From Methylotenera versatilis 7 (GTDB taxonomy: Bacteria; Pseudomonadota; Gammaproteobacteria; Burkholderiales; Methylophilaceae), in assembly GCF_000799165.1 (NCBI RefSeq), contig NZ_JUGF01000002.1:372001-436000 (forward strand): DNA of 64,000 bases, given 5' to 3'. Below the pieces are notes generated by a model, which was not told where the DNA came from, searched no databases, and worked only from the letters and a program-made list of their open reading frames with translations. A program made the position numbers and the translations under genes. Shown here piece after piece: positions 1-9,996 of this stretch (positions are counted from its first letter, which is position 1; the number at the start of each line of letters is the position of its first letter).

Positions 1-416
1 AATGGATGTGCGCCCAAGGATTGCGCAGCAGCTTCCAAACCTGTATCCACTTGATTAATTGCCAATCGCGCAGAACGCACCATGAGTGGGAACGCCATGA
101 CTGCCGATGCGATGACGGCACCTATCCAAGTAAATGCGATATTAATACCGAAAGTGGCTTGTAGCCATTTGCCGATTAATCCCTGACTGCCCAACAGTAG
201 TAGCAAAAGAAAACCGGGCACTACTGGTGGCAACACTAATGGCAAATGCACAACGCTATCTAATAATGATTTGCCAATGAATGATTTTTTTGCTAGAAGC
301 CAAGCAATGGCAACACCCGGAATACAAATAACAAGCGTACAAAAAATAGCTACTCTCGCCGAAAGCAGTAGCGCTTCAATTTCTGCTGGGCTTAATATAA
401 AAAAAGAAAGATTCAC
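1..416 (-). CDS. modB: Molybdate ABC transporter permease (partial, runs off window)
   Basis: The reverse strand reads without a stop from a GTG at 414-416 to the window edge, giving about 138 residues of a hydrophobic permease. The reading begins VNLSFFILSPAEIEALLLSA. Later it holds LLDSVVHLPLVLPPVVPGF and an EAA-type loop around LEAAAQSLGAHP, as in ModB-like binding-protein-dependent permeases. An in-frame TAA at 420-422 blocks any earlier start. The family imports molybdate through the inner membrane with ModA and ModC, which would lie outside the window. The gene follows fdsD on the same strand by about 95 bases, so it may be co-transcribed with the formate dehydrogenase genes, whose enzyme needs molybdenum. 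A sulfate or tungstate permease is possible, but the formate dehydrogenase context favours molybdate. Confidence 0.8.
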   Translation of the reverse strand, partial: MNLSFFILSPAEIEALLLSARVAIFCTLVICIPGVAIAWLLAKKSFIGKSLLDSVVHLPLVLPPVVPGFLLLLLLGSQGLIGKWLQATFGINIAFTWIGAVIASAVMAFPLMVRSARLAINQVDTGLEAAAQSLGAHP

Positions 417-510
417 GGCTTAATTATTCATATCGTTATTATTAATAGCTGATTTTATGATTTGAAGCAGGTTAACTTCATGGGCACTGAACAATATAAT
501 GCCACTGGGT

Positions 511-732
511 TCATTCAACCTCAAGATAGCTAGAAATAGCCGATATTACCTTTGCATGTAAGCCAACGCCATTGGCTTCTTTGACGTGCGCGGCAATTTG
601 CCGGCGCATGGCTAGCGCCCAGAAACGATTTAAATGTTCTGCAATACCCTGTTGCGCTTGAACTTGGTCGGGATACGATTCAAAAAAATCACCCACTTGA
701 TTTGCCATTTTGATTAGTTGTTCTGTTTGCAT
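511..732 (-). CDS. fdsD: Formate dehydrogenase delta subunit
   Basis: This 73-residue protein matches the small delta subunits of soluble NAD-dependent formate dehydrogenases. Visible features are the N-terminal LIKMANQVGDFFESYPD stretch and the helical IAEHLNRFWALAMRRQI segment. It has no cofactor motif. In this enzyme family the delta subunit is thought to help maturation or stability of the catalytic complex rather than catalysis. It is the last clear fds gene, lying 25 bases after fdhD. The position and sequence leave little doubt. Confidence 0.88.
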   Translation of the reverse strand: MQTEQLIKMANQVGDFFESYPDQVQAQQGIAEHLNRFWALAMRRQIAAHVKEANGVGLHAKVISAISSYLEVE

Positions 733-757
733 AAGTCTAAGTTTAAATTTGGGTTTA

Positions 758-1672
758 TTAAAATTGTATTCGATGTTTGTGTGTGTAAATTACAAATTGA
801 TTATCGCGCAAAAAACCGATTAATGTCACACCATATGTATCAGCCAAACGTATGGCAAGACCCGTTGGTGCAGAGATTGCAGCCAATATGCTAATGCCGG
901 CATTCGCCACTTTTTGCACCATTTCAACACTGGCACGACTGGATGTCAGCACAAAACCATCTGGCTGTACTGGCGATTTGGCTAATGCACCAATCAATTT
1001 ATCCATTGCATTATGTCGACCAACATCTTCACGCACCAATTGTATTTCACCTAGCGTACTCACCCAGGCACAGGCATGCGTTGCGCCAGTAGCTTGCTGT
1101 AACGGTTGATGTGATTGCATCGTTTTAAAAGCTAATTCGATACTTTTAACAAGTATTTTTGAAGCTGAAAGATTGATTGTTTGCGCGGGTAAACGCAGCG
1201 CTTGATCTAGACTTTCTGCACCACACAAACCACAACCTGTACGGCCAGTTAAATTTCTGCGGCGTTCTTTTAATTGCATAAAGCATGCGGTAGCGACATC
1301 CATCTGCAACTCGACTCCTTGTGACTGCAGTACAACGTCAACACCGTACAAATCACTTTTGTCGTGCAAAACCCCTTCACTTAACGAAAAGCCAAGTGCA
1401 AAATCCGCTAAATCTGAAGGTGTTGCCAACATGACCACATGTGATATTCCATTGTAAATCAGCGCAATTGGCACTTCTTCTGCCACCTGATCAACAGCGC
1501 TGCTCAATTCACCATTTCGCCAGCGCGCCACCTCTACTTGAGTTAAGCACGCATCTGCAGATATAAGCGCGGGCGAAATAGACTCTATTGATGCAACTTC
1601 TGTAGGCAATATATTTTTTACAGATGAAACATTCTTTGCAAATAAAGCATTTTTTTTAAGTTCAGCCACCAA
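758..1672 (-). CDS. fdhD: Formate dehydrogenase accessory sulfurtransferase FdhD
   Basis: FdhD passes sulfur from a cysteine desulfurase to the bis-MGD cofactor of formate dehydrogenase, which is required for activity. The 304-residue reading has the catalytic CxxC motif within TGRTGCGLCGAESLDQ, and the C-terminal half shows the nucleotide/cofactor-binding features VREDVGRHNAMDKLIG and SSRASVEMVQKVANAG. No ATG is near the start; the reading opens with TTG immediately followed by GTG, so the true start is uncertain by one codon or more. It sits between fdsA and fdsD, as in other fds operons. The cytoplasmic sulfur source could be any desulfurase; the one at 14.3 kb is a candidate but probably encapsulated. 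Confidence 0.95.
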   Translation of the reverse strand: MVAELKKNALFAKNVSSVKNILPTEVASIESISPALISADACLTQVEVARWRNGELSSAVDQVAEEVPIALIYNGISHVVMLATPSDLADFALGFSLSEGVLHDKSDLYGVDVVLQSQGVELQMDVATACFMQLKERRRNLTGRTGCGLCGAESLDQALRLPAQTINLSASKILVKSIELAFKTMQSHQPLQQATGATHACAWVSTLGEIQLVREDVGRHNAMDKLIGALAKSPVQPDGFVLTSSRASVEMVQKVANAGISILAAISAPTGLAIRLADTYGVTLIGFLRDNQFVIYTHKHRIQF

Positions 1673-1698
1673 TTCAGTTTCAATAATTCAATCAACGA

Positions 1699-4614
1699 TT
1701 AAGCGGGCTGCTTAATTATTTTATTGGATTTTTTCCCTGTAAAAGCAATTTGGGCTTCACTAAAAGATTGATAATCTTTCTGCCAATCAGACAACTGGTG
1801 AACCCGATTTACTTGAACAGCCGTTACCTTAAACTCAGGGCAATTCGTTGCCCAATCGCCATTATCCGTAGTAATTACGTTGGCACCTGATTCTGGGTGA
1901 TGAAAAGTGGTGTAAATCACACCGGGTTGCACACGCTCAGTTAATGTTGCACGCAACACTGTTTCTCCCGCACGGCTGGTAATACCAACCCAATCGCCGT
2001 CTTTAATGCCGCGATCTTCTGCATCATGCGGATGAATCTCCACTAAGTCTTCCGCGTGCCAGACATTGTTTTTGGTTCGGCGCGTTTGTGCACCCACATT
2101 GTATTGCGACAAAATACGCCCTGTAGTGAGGATTAATGGATATTTTGCATTCACTTTTTCGGTAGTTGGTACATATTGGGTAATAAAGAACCTGCCTTTT
2201 CCACGCACAAATTCGTCAACATGCATGGTGGGTGTACCAGTTGGGTTTGCATCGTCACAAGGCCATTGAATGCTGCCTAATTCATCCAGTTTTTTGAAAC
2301 TTACGCCTTTAAAGGTAGGGGTTAATGCCGCAATTTCATCCATAATCTCGCAGGCATGACTGTACCTCATCTCATAGCCTAAGGCTTTAGATAACCGGGC
2401 AGTGATTTCCCAATCTTCCATTCCGCGCTCCCCATGCCCATTTTTAGGTGCCATCACGCGGCGCACGGGTGAAATACGACGTTCTGCATTGGTAAAAGTA
2501 CCATTTTTTTCCAAGAATGATGCGCCGGGGAAAAACACATGCGCGTACATGGCTGTCTCATTCAAGAACAGGTCTTGCACAATCACACATTCCATATTTT
2601 CGAGCGCATGCGTGACATGCTGTGTATTTGGGTCAGATTGTGCAATATCTTCGCCCACGCAATATAAAGCTTTGAATTTACCTTCACCGGCTAAATCCAA
2701 CATATTAGGAATACGCAAACCTGGGTCGTTGCTAAGCGGTCTGCCCCAGGCAGATTCAAACAAGGTGCGCGTTGCATCATCAGATACATGTCGATAGCCT
2801 GGATACTCATGCGGCATGCTGCCCATATCACAAGAACCTTGCACGTTATTTTGTCCGCGCAATGGGTTAACTCCTACACCTTCGCGACCCACATTGCCTG
2901 TGGCCATGGCAAGGTTAGCAATACCCATTACCGTGGTTGAGCCCTGACTATGTTCTGTTACACCCAAGCCATAATAAATTGCACTATTGCCGCCTGTTGC
3001 AAACAGGCGCGCAGCATTCCGCACGAACTCGGCTTTAACACCGAGCGTGGCTTCTAAGGCCTCTGGCGAGTTTTCAGGTTTGGCTACAAAATCACGCCAA
3101 ACGACAAACGAGTCCCACTCACAACGCTCACGCACGAAGTCTTCTTTTACCAAACCTTCTGTTACCACCACATGCGCCAAGGCTGAAATTAATGCCACAT
3201 TTGTACCTGGGCGCAAGTTAAGGTGATAATCGGCTCGAACGTGAGGGGAATTTTCAACCAAATCAATCGCGCGCGGGTCGGCAATAATTAATTTAGCACC
3301 TTCGCGCAAACGACGCTTCATCAATGATGCAAATACAGGGTGACCATCGGTTGGATTAGCACCAATAATCATAATCACGTCTGATTGCATCACGGAATCA
3401 AACGTTTGCGTACCGGCAGACTCACCCAACGTTTGTTTGAGCCCGTAACCAGTTGGGCTATGACACACACGCGCACAAGTATCTACGTTATTCGTGCCAA
3501 ATACGGCACGCACCAGCTTTTGTGTCACGTATACTTCTTCATTGGTACAACGGCTGGATGTAATACCACCCATCGCCTCTTTGCCATACTTGGTTTCAAT
3601 ACGTTTAATCTCGCTGGCAGCATAATTAATCGCTTCATCCCAGCTCACTACTTGCCATTCATCATGAATACTTTTACGTATCATCGGTGTAGTGATGCGG
3701 TCTTGGTGCGTCGCATAACCCCAAGCGAATCTACCTTTAACACATGAGTGTCCGTGATTGGCGCCGCCATCTTTATTTGGCGTCATGCGCACCACTTCTT
3801 CGCCCTTCATTTCAGCGTCAAAGCTGCAACCTACACCACAATAGGCACAAGTCGTTGTGATTTTATGCTCAGGCGTTCCCGCCTCAATCACGGTTTTTTC
3901 CATCAAAGTTGCTGTTGGGCAAGCTTGTACACACGCACCGCAAGAAACGCATTCAGATTCTAAAAAGTCTTTATTGCCAGCAGAAACCTTGCTACCAAAA
4001 CCACGACCTTCAATGGTTAATGCAAATGTACCCTGTGTTTCTTCGCAGGCGCGCACGCAACGGCTACAAACAATACATTTGCTCGGGTCAAACGTGAAAT
4101 AAGGGTTAGATTCATCTTTCGTTGATTTCAGGTGATTTTCACCATCATAGCCATAACGCACTTCGCGCAAACCTACAGCGCCTGCCATATCCTGTAATTC
4201 GCAATCACCATTGGCTGCACAGGTTAAGCAATCTAAAGGATGATCTGAAATATACAACTCCATCACACCACGGCGTACATCTGCCAGCTTACTGGTTTGC
4301 GTACGCACCTGAATGCCCTCGGCTACCGGTGTAGTGCAAGAGGCGGGATAACCGCGGCGACCTTCAATCTCCACTAAACATAATCGACAAGAACCAAACG
4401 GTTCCAATGAATCCGTTGCACATAATTTCGGCACTGTTACACCGCATAATTGCGCGGCATGCATAATGGATGTGCCTTCTGGTACGGTAATTTCTACGCC
4501 ATCAATATTGAGCTTAACCAACTTTTCGCTTAATTTTTTTGGCGTACCATAGTCTTTATCTGAATCGTATCGATTCACTGGCTGCGTGTGTGTGGTGTAT
4601 TTGATGTCGTCCAT
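1699..4614 (-). CDS. fdsA: NAD-dependent formate dehydrogenase alpha (catalytic) subunit
   Basis: This 971-residue molybdoenzyme oxidises formate to CO2, the last step of methanol oxidation. The N-terminus carries a [2Fe-2S] ferredoxin domain (cysteines in CGVTVPKLC and SCRLCLVEIEG), then a His-Cys [4Fe-4S] site (HPLDCLTCAANGDC) and two ferredoxin-type clusters (CIVCSRCVRAC and CVSCGACVQACP). The molybdopterin domain begins with CAYCGVGC. The Mo ligand is Cys384 in DTCARVCHSPTGYG, so this is a cysteine and not a selenocysteine enzyme. The C-terminal third is the dinucleotide-binding domain. The length fits FdsA. It follows fdsB by 22 bases in the fdsGBACD order and acts in the cytoplasm. Confidence 0.97.
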   Translation of the reverse strand: MDDIKYTTHTQPVNRYDSDKDYGTPKKLSEKLVKLNIDGVEITVPEGTSIMHAAQLCGVTVPKLCATDSLEPFGSCRLCLVEIEGRRGYPASCTTPVAEGIQVRTQTSKLADVRRGVMELYISDHPLDCLTCAANGDCELQDMAGAVGLREVRYGYDGENHLKSTKDESNPYFTFDPSKCIVCSRCVRACEETQGTFALTIEGRGFGSKVSAGNKDFLESECVSCGACVQACPTATLMEKTVIEAGTPEHKITTTCAYCGVGCSFDAEMKGEEVVRMTPNKDGGANHGHSCVKGRFAWGYATHQDRITTPMIRKSIHDEWQVVSWDEAINYAASEIKRIETKYGKEAMGGITSSRCTNEEVYVTQKLVRAVFGTNNVDTCARVCHSPTGYGLKQTLGESAGTQTFDSVMQSDVIMIIGANPTDGHPVFASLMKRRLREGAKLIIADPRAIDLVENSPHVRADYHLNLRPGTNVALISALAHVVVTEGLVKEDFVRERCEWDSFVVWRDFVAKPENSPEALEATLGVKAEFVRNAARLFATGGNSAIYYGLGVTEHSQGSTTVMGIANLAMATGNVGREGVGVNPLRGQNNVQGSCDMGSMPHEYPGYRHVSDDATRTLFESAWGRPLSNDPGLRIPNMLDLAGEGKFKALYCVGEDIAQSDPNTQHVTHALENMECVIVQDLFLNETAMYAHVFFPGASFLEKNGTFTNAERRISPVRRVMAPKNGHGERGMEDWEITARLSKALGYEMRYSHACEIMDEIAALTPTFKGVSFKKLDELGSIQWPCDDANPTGTPTMHVDEFVRGKGRFFITQYVPTTEKVNAKYPLILTTGRILSQYNVGAQTRRTKNNVWHAEDLVEIHPHDAEDRGIKDGDWVGITSRAGETVLRATLTERVQPGVIYTTFHHPESGANVITTDNGDWATNCPEFKVTAVQVNRVHQLSDWQKDYQSFSEAQIAFTGKKSNKIIKQPA

Positions 4615-4636
4615 GATATTCTCTCCAGCCGCCTGA

Positions 4637-6250
4637 TTACGCGGCTTTCGCTTTCTCTTGATTCTGTAATTGATTATTCAGACCAGAACCTCTGGGAGAA
4701 AAATCCTCAGCAAAATGATTTAATGCACTTAACACAGGATACGGCGTCATACCGCCCAATGCGCACAAGGAACCGTTTAACATAGTGTCACTTAAATCCC
4801 GTACCAATTGCATATTTTTGTTGTATTCCGTGCCAGCAATGATCTTATCAATGACTTCTACACCACGCACTGAGCCGATGCGGCAAGGCGTACACTTACC
4901 ACAGCTTTCAATCGCACAGAACTCAAACGCGTAGCGCGCCATTTTTGCCATATCGACGCTGTCATCAAACGCCACGATGCCGCCGTGACCCAATACAGCC
5001 CATATTTTGCCAAACTCTTCATAATCCAGCGGTGTATCAAACTGGCTTTCTGGCAAAAAGGCACCAAGCGGCCCACCCACTTGAACAGCGCGGATTGGCC
5101 TGCCAGTAGCAGAACCGCCACCAAAACCGTATAACAAATCACGCAAGGTCGCGCCGAACGCTAACTCTACTAAACCACCATGTTTAATATTGCCAGCCAA
5201 CTGTATTGGCAAAGTGCCGCGTGAACGCCCCATGCCGTAATCGGCATAAAACTGTGCACCTTTATCTAAAATGATGGGAATCGTTGCCAGTGAAATCACG
5301 TTATTCACAACGGTTGGCTTACCAAACAAACCCTCTATCGCCGGCAAGGGTGGTTTAAAACGCACCAAGCCACGTTTTCCTTCCAGACTTTCAAGCAAAC
5401 TGGTTTCTTCACCGCACACATAAGCACCCGCTGCGCGACGTACTTCTAAGTTAAAAGCGTGCTGTGAACCACAAATATTTTCGCCTAAATAACCCGCGCC
5501 TTTTGCTTTATCAATCGCTTCATTCAATATTTTAAGTGCATGCGGATATTCACTGCGAAGATAGATGTAACCCTGTGTTGCGCCTACGGCGATACCCGCA
5601 ATCGTCATGCCTTCAATCAGCACAAACGGGTCATCTTCCATAATCATGCGGTCAGAGTAAGTGCCAGAATCGCCTTCATCCGCGTTGCAGACAATATACT
5701 TTTGCTCACTTTTCGTATCTAAAACCGTTTTCCATTTAATACCAGTAGGAAAAGCCGCGCCGCCACGACCACGCAGACCAGAATCAGTGACTGTTTTAAC
5801 AATATCGGCACCAGTCAATTTCAGTGCATTTGCTAAACCTTTATAGCCATCATGAGCAAGATAGTCTTCTAATGAAACGGGATCAGTAATACCCACTCTG
5901 GCAAAAGTTAAGCGTTGCTGGTTTTTAAGCCAAGTTAACTCTTCAGTCAACCCTAAATTAAGCGGATGCGCGACGGCTTTTTCTGAGTGCGCATTCAGAA
6001 AATCTGCATCAAATAGAGCAGGCACATCATTCGGCTGTACGGGCGCATAAGCCACACGCCCTTTTTCAGTTGCCACTTCTACAAATGGTTCTAGCCAAAA
6101 TAAACCACGTGAACCATTTCGAACTAACTGAATGTCAATACCGCGTTTTTCAGCTTCTGCGGCAATTGCTTTGGCGGTACGATCTGCACCAAGTGATAAT
6201 GCGCTTGAATCACGCGGAACATATACTTTGATTGCGTTAACGTTACCCAT
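4637..6250 (-). CDS. fdsB: NAD-dependent formate dehydrogenase beta subunit (FMN/NAD)
   Basis: This 537-residue subunit is homologous to NuoF, with a NuoE-like thioredoxin-fold part at the N-terminus. It takes electrons from the FeS chain of FdsA and reduces NAD+. Visible motifs are the glycine-rich NADH/FMN site GLRGRGGAAFPTGIKW, the FMN-binding stretch YIVCNADEGDSGTYSDR, and the [4Fe-4S] motif ESCGKCTPCRIGS near the C-terminus. The stop codon of fdsG shares a base with its start region at 6250, which suggests translational coupling. It is the second gene of the operon. Confidence 0.97.
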   Translation of the reverse strand: MGNVNAIKVYVPRDSSALSLGADRTAKAIAAEAEKRGIDIQLVRNGSRGLFWLEPFVEVATEKGRVAYAPVQPNDVPALFDADFLNAHSEKAVAHPLNLGLTEELTWLKNQQRLTFARVGITDPVSLEDYLAHDGYKGLANALKLTGADIVKTVTDSGLRGRGGAAFPTGIKWKTVLDTKSEQKYIVCNADEGDSGTYSDRMIMEDDPFVLIEGMTIAGIAVGATQGYIYLRSEYPHALKILNEAIDKAKGAGYLGENICGSQHAFNLEVRRAAGAYVCGEETSLLESLEGKRGLVRFKPPLPAIEGLFGKPTVVNNVISLATIPIILDKGAQFYADYGMGRSRGTLPIQLAGNIKHGGLVELAFGATLRDLLYGFGGGSATGRPIRAVQVGGPLGAFLPESQFDTPLDYEEFGKIWAVLGHGGIVAFDDSVDMAKMARYAFEFCAIESCGKCTPCRIGSVRGVEVIDKIIAGTEYNKNMQLVRDLSDTMLNGSLCALGGMTPYPVLSALNHFAEDFSPRGSGLNNQLQNQEKAKAA

Positions 6251-6747
6251 TATGAAGTAGCCCTCGCATCACTAATGAGTTCAGCCACTTTTTGACTGTT
6301 CATCCGTCCATATACCTCATCATCCATCATCAGTGCGGGTGAACAGGCGCAATTGCCCAAACAGTACACTGGCTCTAATGTAATGGCGCCATCAGCAGTC
6401 GTTTGATGATAATCAATTCCTAGCGAAGACTTAATATTCGCTTCTAATTTTTCTGAGCCCATTGCCTGGCAAGATTCTGCACGGCAAATCTGCAGGATAT
6501 GCCGTCCAGCGGGATGCGAACGAAAATGATGATAAAACGTGACCACACCGTGCACCTCTGCCACCGAGAGTGCCAATGCTTTTGAAATAGGCAGGTAACA
6601 TGCCTCTGGCACATAACCAATACCATCTTGAATACTATGCAACAGGGGCAACAAGGCCCCTGGCATGTCTTTATGCTGCGCAATTAAGGCTTGTACTTTG
6701 TCTAGTACTTCTGCGTCTAATGTTTCTGTCGATAATACGTTGGCCAC
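6250..6747 (-). CDS. fdsG: NAD-dependent formate dehydrogenase gamma subunit ([2Fe-2S])
   Basis: This 165-residue protein belongs to the NuoE family and has the thioredoxin-like [2Fe-2S] fold. The four cluster cysteines are visible in [12 protein letters not shown] and [11 protein letters not shown]. It extends the electron chain between FdsB and FdsA. As the first gene of the fds operon it should lie just after the promoter. The 197-base gap upstream, between it and the end of cysA, is AT-rich and presumably holds that promoter, but I see no operator I can name. Confidence 0.95.
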   Translation of the reverse strand: MANVLSTETLDAEVLDKVQALIAQHKDMPGALLPLLHSIQDGIGYVPEACYLPISKALALSVAEVHGVVTFYHHFRSHPAGRHILQICRAESCQAMGSEKLEANIKSSLGIDYHQTTADGAITLEPVYCLGNCACSPALMMDDEVYGRMNSQKVAELISDARATS

Positions 6748-6944
6748 ACGAATCCTAACAATCCAATAGATTTAACGTAATAATATACCTATTTGCAGGC
6801 ATATTAAAGACGAGACAAGCTATTCAACTATTCGGCTTGGACACCGTGTTTTTTGCTAAATTCAAATCCTAATAATGACACTGAAGCGAGTGACAATTAA
6901 TCAATGGATAGACCAATGACATTGTCGATGAAACGCCCAATTAA

Positions 6945-8021
6945 TTAAGATAAGAATACCCGAACATTGCGTGGATAAACGTATACTTTATTACCTACCT
7001 CTACATTCAATTGCAGAAATCGCTCTCTGGTTAATTCTGATTCAATCACCTCAGACTGATCATCCCGTTGCAGTTCCAATCTAACCAATGGGCCAATTGC
7101 ATGTATGTAGCTAACTACCGCCTCAAAAGCAGGCGTAGTGCCATTCAGTTCCTTGCGAATTTCGATGTCATGCGGACGCACATAAGCCAAACCAGGGCTG
7201 TGCTTAACATCATTCAGTTTAGTATCATGCCGCGCATCAAATTTTATAGCCACACCGCCAATGTTAGCTTCACCTTCATGAATCTGGCTATTAAACTGGT
7301 TAACATTACCCAAAAATTGATAAACAAAAGGCGACACAGGGTGGTCATAAACTTCTTGCGGCGAACCTATTTGCTCGACCTGACCTTTATTAATCACCAC
7401 AACACGGTCTGACACTTCCAGCGCCTCTTCCTGATCATGCGTCACAAAAATACTGGTGATATGTAGCTCATCGTGCAATCGACGTAGCCAACGGCGCAAT
7501 TCTTTACGTACTTTCGCATCTAATGCACCAAAAGGCTCATCCAGCAGCAATACTTTTGGCTCAACTGCTAGCGCACGTGCCAAAGCAATACGTTGACGTT
7601 GGCCGCCTGATAATTGCGGTGGATAACGATCAGCCAGCCAATCCAGCTGTACAAGCTCTAATAACTCATGCACGCGTCTTTTAATTTCAGCGTCCGTTGG
7701 TCGCGTTTCTTTTGGGCGCACACGCAAACCGAAAGCGACATTTTCGAATACTGTCATGTGGCGGAACAAAGCATAGTGCTGAAACACAAAACCCACTTCG
7801 CGCTCACGCACCTGTCGCGTAGTCGCATCTGTACCATGAAAGTGAATACTGCCTGAATCCGGCGTTTCCAGCCCAGCAATGATGCGCAACAGTGTTGTTT
7901 TTCCGCAACCCGATGGACCAAGCAATGCAACTAATTCACCACTTGGCACATCAAGACTCACATCGTTAAGTGCGCTGAAGTTGCCAAAATTTTTACGGAT
8001 ATTTTTAATTTCGATACTCAT
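6945..8021 (-). CDS. cysA: Sulfate/thiosulfate ABC transporter ATP-binding protein
   Basis: This 358-residue ATPase powers sulfate import. It shows the Walker A motif [12 protein letters not shown], the Q-loop VFQHYALF, the signature [16 protein letters not shown], the Walker [13 protein letters not shown], and the switch histidine in [10 protein letters not shown]. The region after residue 235 is the TOBE-like regulatory domain typical of CysA. It is the last gene of the sbp-EAL-cysT-cysW-cysA operon and sits 77 bases after cysW. Its match to CysA and to the neighbouring permeases makes the substrate assignment firm; thiosulfate transport is also usual for this family. Confidence 0.96.
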   Translation of the reverse strand: MSIEIKNIRKNFGNFSALNDVSLDVPSGELVALLGPSGCGKTTLLRIIAGLETPDSGSIHFHGTDATTRQVREREVGFVFQHYALFRHMTVFENVAFGLRVRPKETRPTDAEIKRRVHELLELVQLDWLADRYPPQLSGGQRQRIALARALAVEPKVLLLDEPFGALDAKVRKELRRWLRRLHDELHITSIFVTHDQEEALEVSDRVVVINKGQVEQIGSPQEVYDHPVSPFVYQFLGNVNQFNSQIHEGEANIGGVAIKFDARHDTKLNDVKHSPGLAYVRPHDIEIRKELNGTTPAFEAVVSYIHAIGPLVRLELQRDDQSEVIESELTRERFLQLNVEVGNKVYVYPRNVRVFLS

Positions 8022-8098
8022 ACTTAAATTCCAATTTAATAATAATTTGCATGAACAAGCTAGTTAGGTCTTAATTCAATATTCACTCAAAATTCACA

Positions 8099-9022
8099 TT
8101 AAGATTTTTCATCAATCTCTGCATTTCGTGCAACTTTCCACTCAATAAAACTCTTCAACACTAACGTCACCAGCGCCAATATGGCCAGCAGTGAAGCAAC
8201 AGCAAAGGCTGCTGCGTAGTTATATTCGTTATATAAAATCTCAACGTGTAATGGCAGCGTGTTCGTCATGCCGCGAATATGCCCAGAAACCACTGACACA
8301 GCACCAAATTCGCCCATGGCGCGTGCGTTGGTTAAAATCACGCCATACAGCAAGCCCCATTTAACATTTGGCAGCGTGATGCGCCATAGAATCTGCCAAC
8401 CAGAAGCTCCTAGTACCAAACCAGCCTCTTCCTCATCTTTACCTTGCGCTTGCATTAAAGGAATGAGCTCACGTGCAATAAAAGGGAAAGTCACGAAAAT
8501 GGTCGCCAAAACGATGCCAGGAATGGCAAAAATCACTTTAACGTCGTAGTCCATTAAAGTTGGACCTACCCAGCCCTGCAGGCCGAAAATCAACACGTAA
8601 ATTAAACCAGCAATCACCGGCGAAACCGCAAATGGCAAATCGATTAAGGTAATTAATATACTTTTGCCACGAAATTCAAATTTAGCGATTGCCCACGCCG
8701 CCGCAACGCCAAATACCAGATTTAACGGCACGGCAATCGCTGCTGCAATCAAGGTTAACTTAATTGAAGAAAGCGCATCAGGATCGATCAACGCCGTAAT
8801 ATAAGTATCAAAACCTTTGCGCAAAGCTTCTGTAAAAACGGCCGCTAAGGGCACAATTAAAAATAAGCCTAAAAATAGCAATACAATGGCAATCAACGTC
8901 CAGCGTACCCAAACCGGCTCGGATGTCGCCCGGCTACGGGCGACTTTATTTTGATAATTGCTGTACTGTGTTGATTGAACTGCTGATGTTTGTGTTGTCA
9001 GCAGCGAAGTGGATGCGGGCAT
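8099..9022 (-). CDS. cysW: Sulfate ABC transporter permease CysW
   Basis: This 307-residue inner-membrane protein forms half of the sulfate channel. A roughly 45-residue hydrophilic N-terminus precedes the first membrane helix (LIAIVLLFLGLFLIVPLAAV). The EAA loop that contacts CysA is visible as EEEAGLVLGASGWQILWRI, and the conserved RAMGEFGAVSVVSGH follows. The gene lies 45 bases after cysT. Charge and order of helices fit CysW rather than CysT. Confidence 0.95.
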   Translation of the reverse strand: MPASTSLLTTQTSAVQSTQYSNYQNKVARSRATSEPVWVRWTLIAIVLLFLGLFLIVPLAAVFTEALRKGFDTYITALIDPDALSSIKLTLIAAAIAVPLNLVFGVAAAWAIAKFEFRGKSILITLIDLPFAVSPVIAGLIYVLIFGLQGWVGPTLMDYDVKVIFAIPGIVLATIFVTFPFIARELIPLMQAQGKDEEEAGLVLGASGWQILWRITLPNVKWGLLYGVILTNARAMGEFGAVSVVSGHIRGMTNTLPLHVEILYNEYNYAAAFAVASLLAILALVTLVLKSFIEWKVARNAEIDEKS

Positions 9023-9067
9023 ATATTGTTCCTAATATTCTCTTAATATGATTTATTGGCGACTGGG

Positions 9068-9907
9068 CTAGTTATCAGAACTGGCGCGCCGACTTACCCA
9101 CCATTGCAAGCCATTAATCGCAAATAACAGTAAAAATGAAATTATCAACATCACCACTGCAATGGCGGTGGCACTTGCATATTCATATTGTTCCAATTTA
9201 GTGATAATAATCAGCGGTGTGATTTCAGATACAAAAGGTACGTTCCCTGCAATAAAAATAACCGAGCCGTATTCACCAATCGCTCTTGCAAACGCCAAAG
9301 CAAAGCCAGTTAATAATGCCGGCCAAATTGCCGGGAAAATAATTTTTGAGAACGTTTGCCAACGATTAGCGCCCAAACTGGCCGCAGCTTCTTCCGTTTC
9401 GGCTTCTAAATCTTCTAATACGGGCTGCACGGTGCGCACCACAAAAGGCAAGCCAATAAAGGTGAGCGCAACAATGACGCCGATTGGCGTAAACGCGACT
9501 TTAATACCAAGTGGCTCCAGCCACTGACCAATCCAGCCATTACCTGCGTATACAGCGGTTAAGGCAATGCCCGCCACTGCGGTTGGCAAGGCAAAAGGTA
9601 AATCCACCAATGCATCGATGATTTTCTTGCCGGGAAAAGTGTAGCGCACCAACACCCAAGCAGTAAGCAAACCAAATACCGCATTGATCAGCGCACCTAA
9701 TAATGAAGCACCAAAAGTGAGCTGATAAGAAGCCACCACCCTAGGCGCAGTTACGATAGTCCAAAACTCACTTAAACTTAAGTCAGTGGTTTTAATAAAT
9801 GCAGCTGAAAGTGGGATAAGCACAATCAGGCTGAGATAAAAGATCGTAAATCCTAGCGATAGATTAAAACCAGGAAGTACATTTTTCTGTTTTGCCATAT
9901 CAATCAA
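9068..9907 (-). CDS. cysT: Sulfate ABC transporter permease CysT (CysU)
   Basis: This 279-residue permease pairs with CysW. The first helix is GFTIFYLSLIVLIPLSAAF, the EAA loop reads ETEEAAASLGANRWQTFSKI, and the conserved ARAIGEYGSVIFIAGN follows. The reading begins at an ATG (MIDMAKQKN), and a second ATG three codons later is also possible. It is separated by 89 bases from the EAL-domain gene upstream. In most gammaproteobacteria sbp or cysP is directly followed by cysT, so the inserted EAL gene is the unusual point here. Confidence 0.95.
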   Translation of the reverse strand: MIDMAKQKNVLPGFNLSLGFTIFYLSLIVLIPLSAAFIKTTDLSLSEFWTIVTAPRVVASYQLTFGASLLGALINAVFGLLTAWVLVRYTFPGKKIIDALVDLPFALPTAVAGIALTAVYAGNGWIGQWLEPLGIKVAFTPIGVIVALTFIGLPFVVRTVQPVLEDLEAETEEAAASLGANRWQTFSKIIFPAIWPALLTGFALAFARAIGEYGSVIFIAGNVPFVSEITPLIIITKLEQYEYASATAIAVVMLIISFLLLFAINGLQWWVSRRASSDN

Positions 9908-9996
9908 TCCAACTTTTACATTAGTAGCTTATGTTAAGTAATTAAGGTTATTTTACTTCAGGGTTATTTCACTTAAGGAATTACGCAATCTCAGGT

